Part shown: positions 12,857-23,699 of the stretch, in pieces
Position numbering within the stretch: the first letter of the stretch is position 1
Layout of the letters: every line of letters begins with the position of its first letter
Source of the DNA: Blepharisma stoltei
Lineage: Eukaryota; Ciliophora; Heterotrichea; Heterotrichida; Blepharismidae
Reading direction: 5' to 3'
Length of the DNA stretch: 64,000 nt
NCBI GenBank assembly: GCA_914767885.1
Contig: CAJZBQ010000059.1
Coordinates: forward strand, 19,626 to 83,625
The notes under the pieces: model-generated
The model's database searches: none
Told to the model about the DNA's origin: nothing
Seen by the model: the letters and a program-made list of their open reading frames with translations, nothing else
Program-made: the position numbers and the translations under genes

Positions 12857-13918
12857 CTAAAGCATTCTTCTGTTTTCCAGCAATTTCTTTATATAAAACA
12901 TTTGCCAAAAAGTAACCACAGCCACCCCAAAGCTCTCTAAAATGCTGAACCAGAACAAATTATCATTAGCACTCGCCACAGTCCTATAATGAGACTCCAT
13001 TCTTAGCGTCGCGAATTGATTATCAACCTGAAAATCCTTTACTCCTTTTTGGATTTTCACTAAATATTGCTCTACAGGCTCTAAGTGCTGATTTAAAAGA
13101 ATTTCTTCGGTTGAGTTCCCAGTATGCAGAGCTAGCGTCACATAATGTTTTTGCAATAAGCTGTAATTTTTGAACCTCAGGAAATACTGGCCTTTATACA
13201 TAGCATCAAACCAAAAAACAGCTTCTTTCCTTTTTCTGAGCTCAATAAGGACTCTGTCCCTGGGGTCGACAACAAAAAAGTCAATATCAGTAGTTTCTTT
13301 ACTTGAGATAAACCAAGCTCCACGTACGTGTGAAGGTGAAATAGTTATATCAGCGTAAAATTCGTCTTCGCCACGTGGGACCATTTCAAAAGTGATCATT
13401 TCGTCAGGGACGAAGTCTTTCATGTGCTCTTCCCATTCTTTGGCAAGATCATATGTAGGGTCATCAGGGTTAACTTCGTGATGCTTGTAATCAGGGTCGT
13501 TTTCTCTTAATAAGTCTTCTTTGGTTATATGCTTTAGATAGGGTATAGAAGCGTTTTATTTTTTATTAAAAGCAGTTTAATTTTTAAAATATGGAAAAAT
13601 GACAGAAAAATCATTTTAGGTTTAGGCAATTAGGATAGTATTTAAAGGAATTCCTCTAAAAGGCTCTTTAGCAGCTTCATCCTTTGGGGCAGGATTTTGA
13701 GCTGGAGGGTCTGCTGGCACAAATTTTTCATCATTAATTGGATTATTTGGGGCTTGATATATTTCTTCTTTATTTAGCGCTGAGTTTTCAAGTTCTTGCT
13801 GCTCATCAGTACTGTGTTCATGCTTTGGGATTTGCTCTTCTTGGTCTATTTGAGCAAAAGCTATGCTGATTATGATAAATAGTAAAATTTTCATAATTAT
13901 CTTATGTGGAATTGCCAT
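12857..13918 (-). CDS. p24/TMED family cargo receptor with acidic N-terminal extension
   Basis: p24 proteins cycle between ER and Golgi in COPI/COPII vesicles. The 3' part has a GOLD-like domain (FVPDEMITFEMVPRGEDEFYAD; FWFDAMYKGQYFLRFKN), a coiled-coil stretch, one membrane span (FWFSILESFGVAVVTFW) and a short KKLLENRRML tail with the family's basic and aromatic character. The 5' part has a signal peptide (MKILLFIIISIAFA) and an acidic Pro-rich spacer. They are separated by stops that disappear if TA-bounded 13548-13637 is removed. The result is 972 nt (323 residues), longer than the usual ~200-230. Start codons at 13918 and 13894 are both possible. Confidence 0.75.
13548..13637. other. Candidate TA-bounded short IES (90 bp) in the p24 gene
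   Basis: Matching TA dinucleotides in the same codon phase lie at 13546-13547 and 13636-13637. Removing 90 bp of very AT-rich sequence with several stops joins IPLNTI to PYLKHITKED and makes the gene one frame. No paralogue is available here to fix the boundary independently. Confidence 0.55.
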
Positions 13919-14286
13919 GTACCCAATTTATTTCACATTAAAAGAAAATTCTAAGCAATATGATTGTAAATTATCAAATAAAATTCTACTTTTCTTTAAA
14001 TTTTGCGAATCTAATGTATTTTTCTATAAATAGCTCGCTGAAAATATAATTTTGAGAGAAATTTTCATGCGTTGTGTTAGTAATATATCTAGATAAAATG
14101 AGATCATAAGGCATCAAATTGAAGCTTTATCCTAATATATATTTCTTTCTGTTTAAGTAAATAAGAATTAATGATCCATTGCATATTTTTAACACTAAAA
14201 TAATTATACCATTCTTTGTCATATAATCAATTTTATTAATTTATTTATATTACCTACACTTAAACTTGCATAGTATAATTTTTAAG

Positions 14287-16530
14287 ATGGCATCAGAACA
14301 AAAAGCTAGTCTTCAATGTTTGAGCTTAAATCTGCTTACAGAAATTTCTGAATATCTTCTACCCCTTGATATAGTCTCTCTCCTTGGAGTCTGCAAACGC
14401 CTCCACTCTTTTTGGACCTCCAAACTCGCCTATAAAACAATCCTAAACCCACCCTATTTCAATCTAACTGTTAGAGAATCATGGCTTCTTTTGCAAATCA
14501 AATATTTATCTGAGCGTAAAAATTATCCTGAAATTCAAAGAATTGGTTCCTTGAAAATGATTTATGTTCTCGATATATCTTATAGCCCTTTGGTTTTGAC
14601 CTTATTTTTAGATAAAAATTTATCAAAATGAAAACCATATAAAAACAATAGATACAAAATTATCAAAAATCTTGAAACGAATTTCTCTTACTTACTTAAT
14701 TATCTGGTGGTTAAGGTGTCTAGTGCCACAGCCCAAAATGGACCTATGGCAAAACTAGTGACGTAGGCGAGCCATCTTGGAACAGGTCAGCCCTGGCCAA
14801 GCCTTCTATCAACTCCTGCTTCACCAGCCTTGCTGCACGTCTCACCCGGCGCGATGCCGTCGCCCTTGTCTCGACTCAGCTCCTGCGCGTGTTCCGCCTA
14901 AGGGTCATCTTCCCGTGGAGATGTGCTGAGAGGTAAAAGCCCGAAATCTTGAGAGGACTGAGGAGCAGTTCCTCTGGTTATCCCCAGAGTTAAACCACTA
15001 TTGCTGTCCAGAAGTTCTCGAGTGAAAACCTAACCCCATAAATAAAATTCCATGAGGGAGAGAAAATTAGCAGAGCTAATTTCTCTCGAACCGAATGCCA
15101 TTTTATTTATGAAACGAATTTCTCAGTTCATTCTCTGGCTTATCACAATGGCCATTTATGCATTCTATATACCATATACATAAAATGGCGGACGGCGACC
15201 GACCCACCCTCTCAGTGGTGGTTACCCATGTATATCCGGGCATGGTTTTTGGAGCCAAGAGTTAGCCCAACAACGTCTGGGACCTCGAAGCGAGAGGCCT
15301 AAGCGCAAAAGCCGCTGTTTTTGTGACTCCTTTTTGCCAGCAGCGCTCAGCCCAGTGAGTGCCCGAAATGAGGCAGGGCGACTTACCTGCCTAAGCTGCT
15401 TTTGTGGCTCGCCCCAAATGGCGAAAGCTGTTGAGTTCTTTCTCGGGATGACTGGAAAAGAGGGGAAGGCGAGTTAGACAACTAAATGGGGATCTCTCCA
15501 GTTTAAAAGGTGCCCTTCAATGGGCAGATCTGGCGGACGACGCAGCGGAGTTGGCGTAAACTTAGGCGACGATCCAAGTTGGAAATGGAGGCGGTCAGCA
15601 AAGCCGGTATAAGACGGCCCTTGACATTGCCTCTACCGAGAAACCGGGGTTTCGGCCCGGGCTTGGTGAACGCTCTGCCACCATGCGGGAAACCGTAGCA
15701 TGCTTCCTCGGACGTAGTGGGGACCTTAAATACCTAGCGTTAATCTAATCTAATCTAATTTATGCATTCTATATACCAATAATATGCTGAGATGTTTATT
15801 AAATAGTGAAATATTGCTTAATATTGAGAATTTTGAAATAAATTATTTAAATGTGCTGAAAATGTTTTATTTGAATAATGCTGAGTATTTAGTATTATTT
15901 CTCAATTCAGGATGAGTCGTTTTTATGAATAATCAATGCGAAATTATTTCAAATCGAAAAATAGGTACTATTTCTGAATATAAAGTAATAAAAAATGATA
16001 TCTTTATTGCGTGTGTATATAATGAAGTCATTGCTATATCCCCAAATAAAGTCCAAAAACTTTGTGTCTTCAAAGATATAGTTAGCCCAAATATTTTTAT
16101 AAATAAAGAAAGTCAAAAAATAATAATAGGAATTTCGAAAAATGTAGAGACTCAATTTCAGCATAAATCAATTCAAATTGCAAAAAAAGGAAAATATTAT
16201 GCAGATATTGAGAGGCGTTTGTTTTTCCAAAAGATTAACAATAGAAGTTGTGTCTCAGTCGTTGATGAAAAAACTAATAAAAAATATCGATTTAAAGCTG
16301 CTAGGGAAGTTGCTAGCATATTTGGCGACAAAAGAATGATACTTGTAGCAGTAAACCACTGAGAGAATAGGCAAACAAGTCTTTTATTTTATTTATGAGA
16401 AGATGGATCGCCAATTTTTACAAAAGATTTTGATAAGAATATAAATGTTTTAGGATTTGAGTTTCCTTATGTCATTTATTCGTATACTTCTGATATAATG
16501 ATTGAGGAAATTCATGTTATGAAGTTGTAG
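14287..16530 (+). CDS. F-box family protein 1, interrupted by two SINE-like elements
   Basis: The N-terminus has an F-box-like motif (LSLNLLTEISEYLLPLDIVSLLGVCKRLHSFW), given here only as the span of residues ~11-42, which usually binds SKP1 in SCF ubiquitin ligases. The rest resembles F-box paralogues 2-4 and has the repeated hydrophobic pattern of a degenerate beta-propeller (LNSGWVVFMNN, YNEVIAISPNKV), ending FPYVIYSYTSDIMIEE. Deleting 14688-15110 with a 14-bp duplication and 15175-15757 with a 21-bp duplication leaves 1203 nt, exactly 401 codons with no stop before TAG at 16528-16530. The propeller assignment is inference. Confidence 0.7.
14688..15110. mobile_element. SINE-like element with 14-bp target duplication
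   Basis: A 423-bp GC-richer block is flanked by GAAACGAATTTCTC at 14674-14687 and 15111-15124. Removing it with one copy keeps the F-box gene in frame (NLETNFSVHS). Its right third contains a hairpin between CATAAATAAAAT and ATTTTATTTATG. The duplication contains no TA, so a strictly TA-directed excision could not remove it cleanly. It shares the motifs TGTCCAGAAGTTCT and TCCCGTGGAGAT with other GC-rich blocks in the window. Confidence 0.7.
15175..15757 (+). mobile_element. SINE-like element with (TCTAA)n tail and 21-bp target duplication
   Basis: The block (583 bp) contrasts sharply in base composition with the surrounding AT-rich gene. It ends in three copies of TCTAA. An identical 21-bp repeat beginning ATTTATGCATTC flanks it at 15154-15174 and 15758-15778. 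Deletion restores the F-box frame (CILYTNNMLR). The 62-codon frame inside it (15510-15698) has no recognisable domain and is probably chance. Confidence 0.78.
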
Positions 16531-16666
16531 GGAAAAAATTAGATAAATTTTAAAAATTATAAATAATTTATAGTAAGTCATCTCTCCATATAAGAACAGT
16601 CTCAGTTATTAAAAATACTTTTAGATACTATAGAGAAAATAGCCATGTGATATTTAAATTCTAGCT

Positions 16667-17021
16667 CCCTACTTTAAATTGGGGCAAAAAATCCTGTTTG
16701 AATTTAAAGGGATTTAAAAAGAAGCTGTATGTTAAATTTTATCGATAAAACAATATTTTATTAAAATTTTAAAAATAATTTTAATATTGAATTTTAATTT
16801 ATTTTTTTGGTTATGAAGAATTAATTTAAAAAATAATCGATTTAGTGTAAAAACTGTTTAAATAATATTCTTATTGCATTTTTTCTATTAGATTAGGGCA
16901 AAATTGATTTTATAAAATTTTCACTATTGAAAAAACATTTTTTTCAAATTTAAAGGAGGGCTAAAGCACCCCAAAAATGGAAATTTTTACCGATATTTTT
17001 TTTCCAGTTTAAAGGGGGAGT
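16667..17021. mobile_element. MITE, CTCC...TTTAAA subfamily (intergenic)
   Basis: The left end CTCCCTACTTTAAATTGGGG and right end CCAGTTTAAAGGGGGAG form an imperfect terminal inverted repeat about 355 bp apart. The interior is AT-rich. The same end design occurs at 44445-44839 and, more diverged, at 18446-18718. Flanks are CTAG on the left and TAAA on the right, so no clear duplication remains. Confidence 0.55.
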
Positions 17022-17039
17022 AAAAAAAATAAATTGGCT

Positions 17040-17440
17040 TAGAATGAGAGGAGAATTCACTCCGTGAAATTCCTCTGCCTCACCCAACTTATATTATTAT
17101 GGGGCTAGATTTTTACAATTGCACTTCTGTCTGATAGGGAAGAAATTGAGAAGGTTTGCTTACTTCGCATCCTACAGGCATCGTGGTTTACCTCTTTCCA
17201 CTATCCGATAAAGGTAGGACTCTTAGACCGAGAAGGTGCTAGAGTGAGGCTTTAAGCTGAGCAGCTTTTTGTCCAGAAGTTCTGAGTTCTCAAATGGCTT
17301 CAAGGAATCTAGAAGGAGTGATCCTGTCGACAGGCCGTACGCACATTCAGGGGTAGCGAAAAAATGAAGAAAATAGACCTTATTTATCCTGCGCAGTCAG
17401 AGGCTCAACTAGAGGTGGAGTTAAATTAAGTAATCTAAAA
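17040..17440. repeat. GC-richer SINE-like block
   Basis: An abrupt GC-rich stretch in AT-rich spacer contains TTTTTGTCCAGAAGTTCT, a motif shared with the element at 14688-15110, and ends near TAATCTAAAATCT, a worn form of the (TCTAA)n tail. No target duplication was found. It lies directly next to the MITE at 17446. No coding frame is evident. Confidence 0.45.
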
Positions 17441-17445
17441 TCTGA

Positions 17446-17788
17446 CTCCCCCTCCGTGAGTGAACAAAAACATTAGAAAAATCGCTATTTTTTGCCCAAA
17501 AATCCACTCTCCAGTGAGTGAAACAAAAATGTTTTATGGAAAAAAATTTTGATATATAAGTGATAATTAGTATAATGAAATCTGTTTAATTTTAAAAAAT
17601 TGCTTTTTAAAACATAAATTTTATAAATTAAATTATTATTTGCTTTCCAATTTTTTGCGAATTAGGATTTTTTTTAATTTCAAAAAAAAATATTTTTTAT
17701 AAAATTTATATATAATTTTTTTAAAAAAAAAAATAACCCCTCCGTGAGTGAACAAAAGTTTTTTGTTCACTCACGGAGGGGGGGAGAG
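17446..17788. mobile_element. CTCCCCC-family MITE (intergenic)
   Basis: Starts CTCCCCCTCCGTGAGTGAAC and ends in a terminal hairpin GTGAGTGAACAAAA...TTTTGTTCACTCAC followed by GGAGGGGGGGAGAG. The AT-rich interior carries the family block TATATAAGTGATAATTAG. Flanks are TGA (17443-17445) and TAA (17789-17791), a one-base mismatch from the TNA duplications of the other members. Confidence 0.72.
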
Positions 17789-18205
17789 TAAGATATTTAA
17801 ATTCAATTTAATGTGGAAATATTTTTAAGTCTAATAATTCTCTTATTTCAATTGATAATTGAGCATAGAGAATGCATATTAAATTGAGCAAAGATTTTAA
17901 GATTAAAGAATTAAGCTTCAATCCTTTAATAATGAATTTTTCAGTACAAAAATAATAGTAGTTTAAGCATTAATAATATAATTTTAAAAAATCAACAATG
18001 AAGATCGAATTCCTTGAATTAGGCTTTGTTATAAATTGGAGTTACACAAAAATAATATTTTGTTTTAACGATTTAAAAAAAATTTTTTATTTTATTTAGC
18101 CAATAAATCCTTGTAATTTTGAGGCATTAATATAAGATTGATATGGATATCGATATAATAAATTTATAAACTCTTATTATAAAGTTGTTTATTTAATAAC
18201 TATAA
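17789..18205. other. AT-rich spacer
   Basis: About 400 bp of very AT-rich DNA upstream of F-box gene 2. No gene, repeat or regulatory motif could be supported. Confidence 0.4.
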
Positions 18206-20961
18206 ATGGCATCAGGCTTCTTCAGATTGTCAGCTTTAAGTTACAACCTCTTCAATGAAATCGCTGATTTTTTGGAACCTCAAGAAATAGTCACAGTTTT
18301 GAGCATAAATAAATACTTTAATAAATTTTGGAACTTCAGGGTCGCTGAAAAAATTTTCCCTCATATAAACTTTAGCACTGGTCTGAAACCTCGAGACAGA
18401 TGAAGACTGGGAAAAATTAAATATTTTGCTCCTAAGTTTGCCTCACTCCTTCCGCTTATATTGGGAAAAAATATTGACAAAATTTCCATTTTTTAGAAAA
18501 TTAACCAGCAAAAATAATAAAGCAAGTTTTATAGGTAAAATAATAGTATATATAAAGAAATAGCTTTGATAATATTTAATTTATTAAAAAATTGCCTATA
18601 ACTAGTTCCATTTTAGAAGGGAAATATAGTTGAATTCTATTTAAATAAAATTAACTTTTTTTAATTATAAATAATTTTATATCCCCTTCATTGGAACAGA
18701 TTTTTAAAAAGGGGGGAGTCATCAACAAAATCAATCGCTTCAAGCAAACGAATTTATCCTCTTTCAATCACATTTGACCCATTAAAAATTATCGCTTTAA
18801 GAGATATGTCCTTATCATTATGATTCCCTGAAACTAACGAAATAAAAATTATACCAATTTTACATGAAAATTTTTCTATTCACTTAATTGCATATGAAAA
18901 TGATCAATTAGCGATTATTTACACAAACAATAAGCTAGTTTTTTATACAGAAAGTGGGGAAATTAAACGAGAGCTTGATATTTGCTATTTATATATATAC
19001 TAATTGACCAAGAATAGCCCACTAAGGAGCCATTCTTGGTCTGCCAGAAAAAATTTTGACAAAAGATCCTAATCTGCCATTACCACTGAGTTTTGGTGTT
19101 TCCAAATTTTTTGGGCAAGCCAAATGCAATAAAAAAAATTGTTCTTTTGCGATGATGCATTTGGCTTGTCAAAAAAATTTGGCAATATCAAAATTCAGTG
19201 GTAATGACAAACGATCCTAATCTGCAATTACCACTGAGTTTTGGTGTTGCCAAAATTTTTTTGACAAGCCAAATGCATCATCGCAAAAGAACAATTTTTT
19301 TTTATTGCATTTGGCTTGCCCAAAAAATTTGGAAACACCAAAACTCAGTGGTAATGGCAGATTAGGATCTTTTGTCAAAATTTTTTCTGGCAGACCAAGA
19401 ATGGCTCCTTAGTGGGCTATTCTTGGTCAATTAGTATATCTAAAATATTTTATTTGGAAAAAGGAAATTATTTGGCTCTTGTCTCAACCTCTAGTGAAAT
19501 AATATTTATGAATAATTTAGGAGAAACTGTGTCAAAAAGGACAATTGGGTTTCTTGCTAAATATAAAATAGTAAATTCTGACATATTCATAGGTCTTGTC
19601 AGAAGCCAATTATTAGCTATATCTCCCCATAAAGTAAAATTGCTTTTAGAGTGAAATGATTATAGGCGGATTCCAGATTTTTGGGTAGATAAGAAAAACA
19701 GCAAAATAATTGCTCATAGTACAACTGATTTTCAGTTTGGATATAAGAATCCACAAGTAGAAGTTAAATCTTTTGGAGGGTTGATTTTCTTACTCCCCCC
19801 TCCGTGGACGGAGGGGGGTTAATGTTTTTTTGTAAAAAATTATATATGAATTTTATACTAATTTTTGTTTCGAATTTAAAAAAATCTCAATCTGCAAAAT
19901 TAGAAAGCAAATATTTATTTAATTGTAAAATTGTGTTTTAAAATGCAACCTGCTTAAAATTAAACAGAATTAGCTAGAAATTTTATTATAACAATTATCA
20001 CTTATATATAAATTTTTTTTTCATAAAAAATTTTTGTAAGGCGGGCTTTTGGGGAAAAATTGGGATTTTTCTAATTGTTTTGTTTGCTCACGGAGGGGTT
20101 AGTAAATGAGCACTATCTTATGTGATTACAAGCGCAGCATGGCATTGAGAGTACTGTTATAATTGACCAAGAAACCGAGGATATGTATGAAATTGATATG
20201 AAAGGAAAAATTTTTCAAATAGTGGGAGATAGAAATTTATGATCAAAATATGGCGACTCTCTCAAACAAAAGCTCTTTTTTGCACATTTCAATTAAGGTG
20301 ACTTTCCCTAACAAATTTTACCTGGTGTGACAGGGAATTTAGCCCTCAATGTACAGCTTTGGATGCCAAAATTTAGATCGTTAAGGCTGGGATTTTAGAG
20401 TGCCTAATAGATCCAAGTTGGTTAGTCCGAGAGTGGAAAGGAAAAAGTTAATGATTCAAAACTCAAGGAGACAGTGCAGTGGAGATTAAGCTCTGGCGAG
20501 AAGCATCATGTGGTTAGAAATCCCGTGGAGATAGCCCTCACTGGTGGCATAGGATAAAGACTAGCTTTAGCTTAGTAGATAAAAATTTAATTGTAGCCCA
20601 TTTTATAGATATGAAAAGAAACACTATTTTATATTTTTTTATATGAAAGGAGAGGGAGCCACTTTATGCCTTAAAAATACATGAAAGTTTTGAAATATTA
20701 GATTTCCAATTTCCTTATCTAATTTATAATGCGCTGACATTATTGTGGGAGAGTCTTCACACGTCGGGACATTTCCCGCGTGTGGAACTCAAATCCTATA
20801 TATGGAGCCACTCAAAATGTGGAAATTCTGCATGTGGGATTTGGTTTCCACTCGTGGGAAAAATGTCCCGACTTGTAGAAGCCTCCAATAATCATGCAAA
20901 TGCATAACATATGGTGACTTGCGATGATGGAATAGGAAAATTAAAAGTAATGAAGGTGTAA
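18206..20961 (+). CDS. F-box family protein 2, interrupted by five insertions
   Basis: ATG at 18206 opens an F-box-like segment (NLFNEIADFLEPQEIVTVL). Downstream pieces match F-box 4: ISFDPLKII versus ITFDPLKII, AYENDQLAIIYTNNKLVFY, and a C-terminus FPYLIYMVTCDDGI versus FPNLIYMIINDDGI. The gene is broken by a TCA-flanked MITE, a TA-bounded 440-bp palindrome, a TTA-flanked MITE, a SINE-like element and a TA-bounded hairpin IES. Removing 276, 441, 309, 350 and 183 nt leaves 1197 nt, exactly 399 codons (398 residues) with no internal stop. That outcome is very unlikely by chance and implies all five are precise insertions. Role in substrate recruitment for ubiquitination is inferred. Confidence 0.75.
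18446..18718. mobile_element. MITE with TCA target duplication in F-box 2
   Basis: The 273-bp element starts CTCCTTCCGC and ends AAAAAGGGGGGAG. TCA repeats lie at 18443-18445 and 18719-18721. Excision joins PKFAS to STKSI in frame and matches the spacing of F-box 4. The restored site has CTCA but then T, so only part of the CTNAG consensus is kept. Interior TTGGAACA-like pieces tie it to the TTTAAA subfamily. Confidence 0.65.
18998..19438. mobile_element. 440-bp near-perfect palindromic element bounded by TA
   Basis: The arms begin TAATTGACCAAGAATAGCCC and end as its reverse complement, GGGCTATTCTTGGTCAATTA. They are complementary over roughly 210 bp each with few mismatches, leaving almost no loop. 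Within each arm a shorter inverted motif repeats (GCCAAATGCA/TGCATTTGGC). TA dinucleotides in matching codon phase flank it at 18996-18997 and 19437-19438. Deletion joins CYLYI to SKIFYLEKG in frame. It could fold into one very long hairpin as DNA or RNA. Confidence 0.8.
19793..20098. mobile_element. CTCCCCCC-family MITE with TTA duplication in F-box 2
   Basis: The 306-bp element is in reverse orientation: the short terminal hairpin (CTCCCCCCTCCGTGG...) comes first, then the AT-rich interior, then TTTGCTCACGGAGGGG. TTA flanks at 19790-19792 and 20099-20101; the empty site is CTTAG. Excision joins GGLIFL to VNEHYLMW in frame. Confidence 0.78.
20240..20576. mobile_element. SINE-like element with 13-bp imperfect duplication in F-box 2
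   Basis: Flanking repeats AGATAGAAATTTA (20227-20239) and AGATAAAAATTTA (20577-20589) differ at one position. The 337-bp block is GC-richer than the gene and contains TCCCGTGGAGAT, also present at 14688-15110. Deletion joins QIVGDRNL to IVAHFID, matching IIGDNNMFVVHL of F-box 4. No (TCTAA)n tail is visible. Confidence 0.65.
20729..20911. other. TA-bounded IES carrying GC-rich nested hairpins
   Basis: TA in the same codon phase at 20727-20728 and 20910-20911. Removing 183 bp joins FPYLIY to MVTCDDGIGK, matching FPNLIYMIINDDGI of F-box 4 almost exactly. The interior includes CACACGTCGGGACATTTCCC and its near-complement, the same style of motif as the inserts at 54167-54381 and 59746-59946. The outer ends are also weakly inverted (TGCGCTGACATTATTG versus TGCATTTGCATGATTATTG). 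Confidence 0.7.
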
Positions 20962-21200
20962 TTATTTAAGTTTATTAATTAATTTCTTTGATATTTAAAA
21001 ATTTTTATAGGGTTTATATTCCATAATTTCCTCAATTTCTACAATTATTTAAGTCTTGTATATGTCATCGGGAAACCTAGTTGATACCCTCAACCATAAT
21101 CTCCTCAATGAAATTGCTGGATTTTTAAAGCCACACGAAATTGTAAGGCTTTTTAGCATAAACAAGCATTTCAATAAGTATTGAAATACCAAAATCGCTA

Positions 21201-21343
21201 ACTCTCTATGTTTTATTAATAGACATTTAAGATTAGGCATAATTTTTTTTTAATTTAATTACAAATATCAAAGACTAGATAAAAACTAATTTAAAATTCT
21301 TCTTATAAAATCATAAAATAGTTTTGGCAGAAGGAATGCAATA
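21201..21343. other. TA-bounded IES in F-box copy 3
   Basis: TA in the same codon phase at 21199-21200 and 21342-21343. Removing 143 bp of AT-rich sequence joins NTKIA to KIFPGF, matching VAEKIFPHI of F-box 2 and TDKIFPGL of F-box 4. Confidence 0.65.
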
Positions 21344-21934
21344 AAATTTTCCCAGGTTTTCAAATCAGTTCAGATATGAATCTCCAAGACTTATGGAGAT
21401 TGGCCAAAATTAGATACCTTGAATCAGAAAATCTCCATTGGTCCGTAAAGCATTTTCGAATTAGATGCAATTCTCCTCTCTACACCTTATATATGATCCT
21501 TTAAAAATAGTTCTTTTCAGCGAAAACGATTTTATTATATGACTTCCAGAATCTGATGAAATAAAGTTCATCAAGATTTCATATCAAAATGATTATCGCT
21601 TGAGTTCATATGAAGGAAACAATTTAGCTGTTTTATATAAAAATAACAAAATTGTTTTTTACTCAGATGACGGAACTGTAAGAAATGAAATAAGTTTGAA
21701 TAAAATTAAAAATCATGAAGTTAGCAAAATGCAACTCTTGAAATGTGGAAAATATCAATTATTAAGATATCCACCTGTAAGATTAAGGAATAGCAATGCA
21801 TAAGCTAGATAAAGCTATTAGTAAGATTAAACTAACTTCTGATGATGCAGTAGTTTATCATTCAGGAAAGAAAATTTATAAACTTTCTCCATGATTAATT
21901 ATTAGCTTAGAGTTATTCATGCATTCGCAGCTAT

Positions 21935-22195
21935 TGTAATTTTGGTTTAGATAAGCTAAAAGCATTATTGATGATACTATTATATATCAATTCGATGTGT
22001 GTATATGCTAGGTTTCACAGGCGAAAGTGTATCGGAGATGGTGATGAACCAAAGTTCAGTCCTGGGCATGAATTTATAGTGGGAAAATGGGACATTAAGC
22101 TGGAAAGGATTCCCAACATGCCAGAGGGATGATTTTATTTTCCAGTAGAAACATATATATAGTACAATGCCAGATGTTGCATCCTAGACTGTGAG
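21935..22195. repeat. GC-richer SINE-like insert in F-box copy 3
   Basis: A composition shift interrupts the paralogous frame after SPWLIISL. Flanks GAGTTATTCATGC...CAGCT and GAGTTTTCATTTC...CAGCT are alignable with gaps over ~23 bp, possibly a worn target duplication. Boundaries are approximate. Confidence 0.42.
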
Positions 22196-22789
22196 TTTTC
22201 ATTTCTTCATCAGCTGGCCAGAAATTTCAGCCTTTTGAATTTTCTATAACGACTCTGATAAACTTGGAAAAATAATCGTTCATACCCCATATTATGGTGA
22301 ATTCAAAAAGGACCCTTCAGTCATGATAGTAAATTTTGATGAAAAAGCATGATTTGCGAATGGACTCCTTTTAACAGCGCCTTCAAAACTTGAAAGAAAT
22401 TTTCTAATAACTGAAGAAACGTCTTATATGAAGTATGAAGTCCCGAAGTGCGGAAAAGTATCAAGTATCATTGGAGATAGCAATATATTTTTAGTTCATC
22501 TTTCTGATTATTTTTATCCTGGATATGGACTTATTCATGTTCTGTATTTCTACATATGAGGAGAGAGGCTTCCATTTTATGAAAAATATTTTTTTAAGCA
22601 CATTGAAATTTTAGAAGTCAAATTCCCATATATAGTTTATATGATACCAAATAAAGATGGAGTGAATGATTTCTATGCAAAGAGGCTTTAATTGCTAAAT
22701 GCTTTACTATTATTAACTTTAGTTTCTTATATATAACTACTTTATAATTCTAATAGAATCCGCAATTTTTATGTAAGAAAAATTATTAT

Positions 22790-23670
22790 AAAATGCTACT
22801 AGTTAAGCTAGCAAATTTATCAACTTAATAAAAAGAATTCATATTCGTTTATCTAAGGGTATATAGGCAGACATCTCTATAAAATTTCACCACGATTATT
22901 TACATCTCGTTAAATTCCATAAATATTTACTAGAGAACTTTTGGTTTGACCAAGAAAACCCAAAAATAATTGCTCATCGTCTATATCAAAAGCAAATAGG
23001 AAAACCCTTCAGTTTTAGTGAAGAAATTAATGGAAAATCTTTTTAGTGAGTAGGCTCTTTTTAACAGTATCTTGGATTATGCCTGAATCAAATTTTATAA
23101 TTTGTGAAGTGAAATTTCGTATACAGAATGAAATCCCAATGGCAGGAGGGGTATTAAGCGGACAAAAATTAGCTTTTATATCACCTTTATTGTAGTTATG
23201 ATAGTGAGCTCGCGAATATTGTATATTTCTACATGATAAGAAAGGCTTCCTTTTTATAAAAAACTTCTCAATAAGCGATTTTTTAGAAGTCAGTATCCAT
23301 ATGTTATATTTAAGATACCTAATAAATGTGATGTTTCTGATATCTATGCTGCGAGACTTTATTAGTTGGTATTATAAGTTTTAGTTTCCTTATATATTTT
23401 TAATATATATTTCATATTTATCTTAGTCTCTCATTGTCCATGCTCTAATAAAATAAGGGGACATCCTTCAGTTTTAAAGACCATTTTGATGAAAAAGTGC
23501 GGCTTTTCGTCAGCTTCTTGAACCATGCATTAGCAAAAAGCCTAATAAATTCCAAACAGAGAAAGAGCAAGAGTGTAAACATAGAATTGAGGATATTAAC
23601 ATATTTTCAGCTCGAGATAAATATGGATATATTCATATTCTGTTTTTCAGAATTAGGAGTCTCATAAATT
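22790..23670 (+). pseudogene. Two decayed F-box family fragments
   Basis: About 22930-23370 carries pieces of the C-terminal half (NFWFDQENPKIIAH, NEIPMAGG, YFYMIRKASFL, and a tail ending in CCETLLV). About 23405-23670 carries a second, shorter set around a stretch like FKDHFDEKV. Both have many stops. They lie between copies 3 and 4 and probably reflect tandem duplication followed by decay. Confidence 0.5.
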
Positions 23671-23699
23671 AATTATTCTATATCATTATATTTATAATA

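Larger units (their letters stand above)
21062..22691 (+). pseudogene. F-box family copy 3, disrupted
   Basis: It starts like F-box 4 (NLLNEIAGFLKPHEIVRLFSINKHFNKYW) over residues ~9-37. After a TA-bounded IES it continues KIFPGFQISSD, then DPLKIVLF, LSPWLII, and a well-preserved C-terminus (GERLPFYEKYF, FPYIVYMIPNKDGV) to TAA at 22689-22691. Unlike its neighbours it does not become one frame. There is an extra two bases near 21500, a missing segment after GKYQLL (about 21770), and a GC-rich insert at about 21935-22195 whose imperfect flanks leave the frame shifted. Decay is likely; sequencing indels could account for only part. Confidence 0.62.

Noticed and set aside
15510-15698. A 62-codon open frame in GC-rich DNA
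   Set aside because: Lies wholly within the SINE-like element, has no domain and atypical composition.
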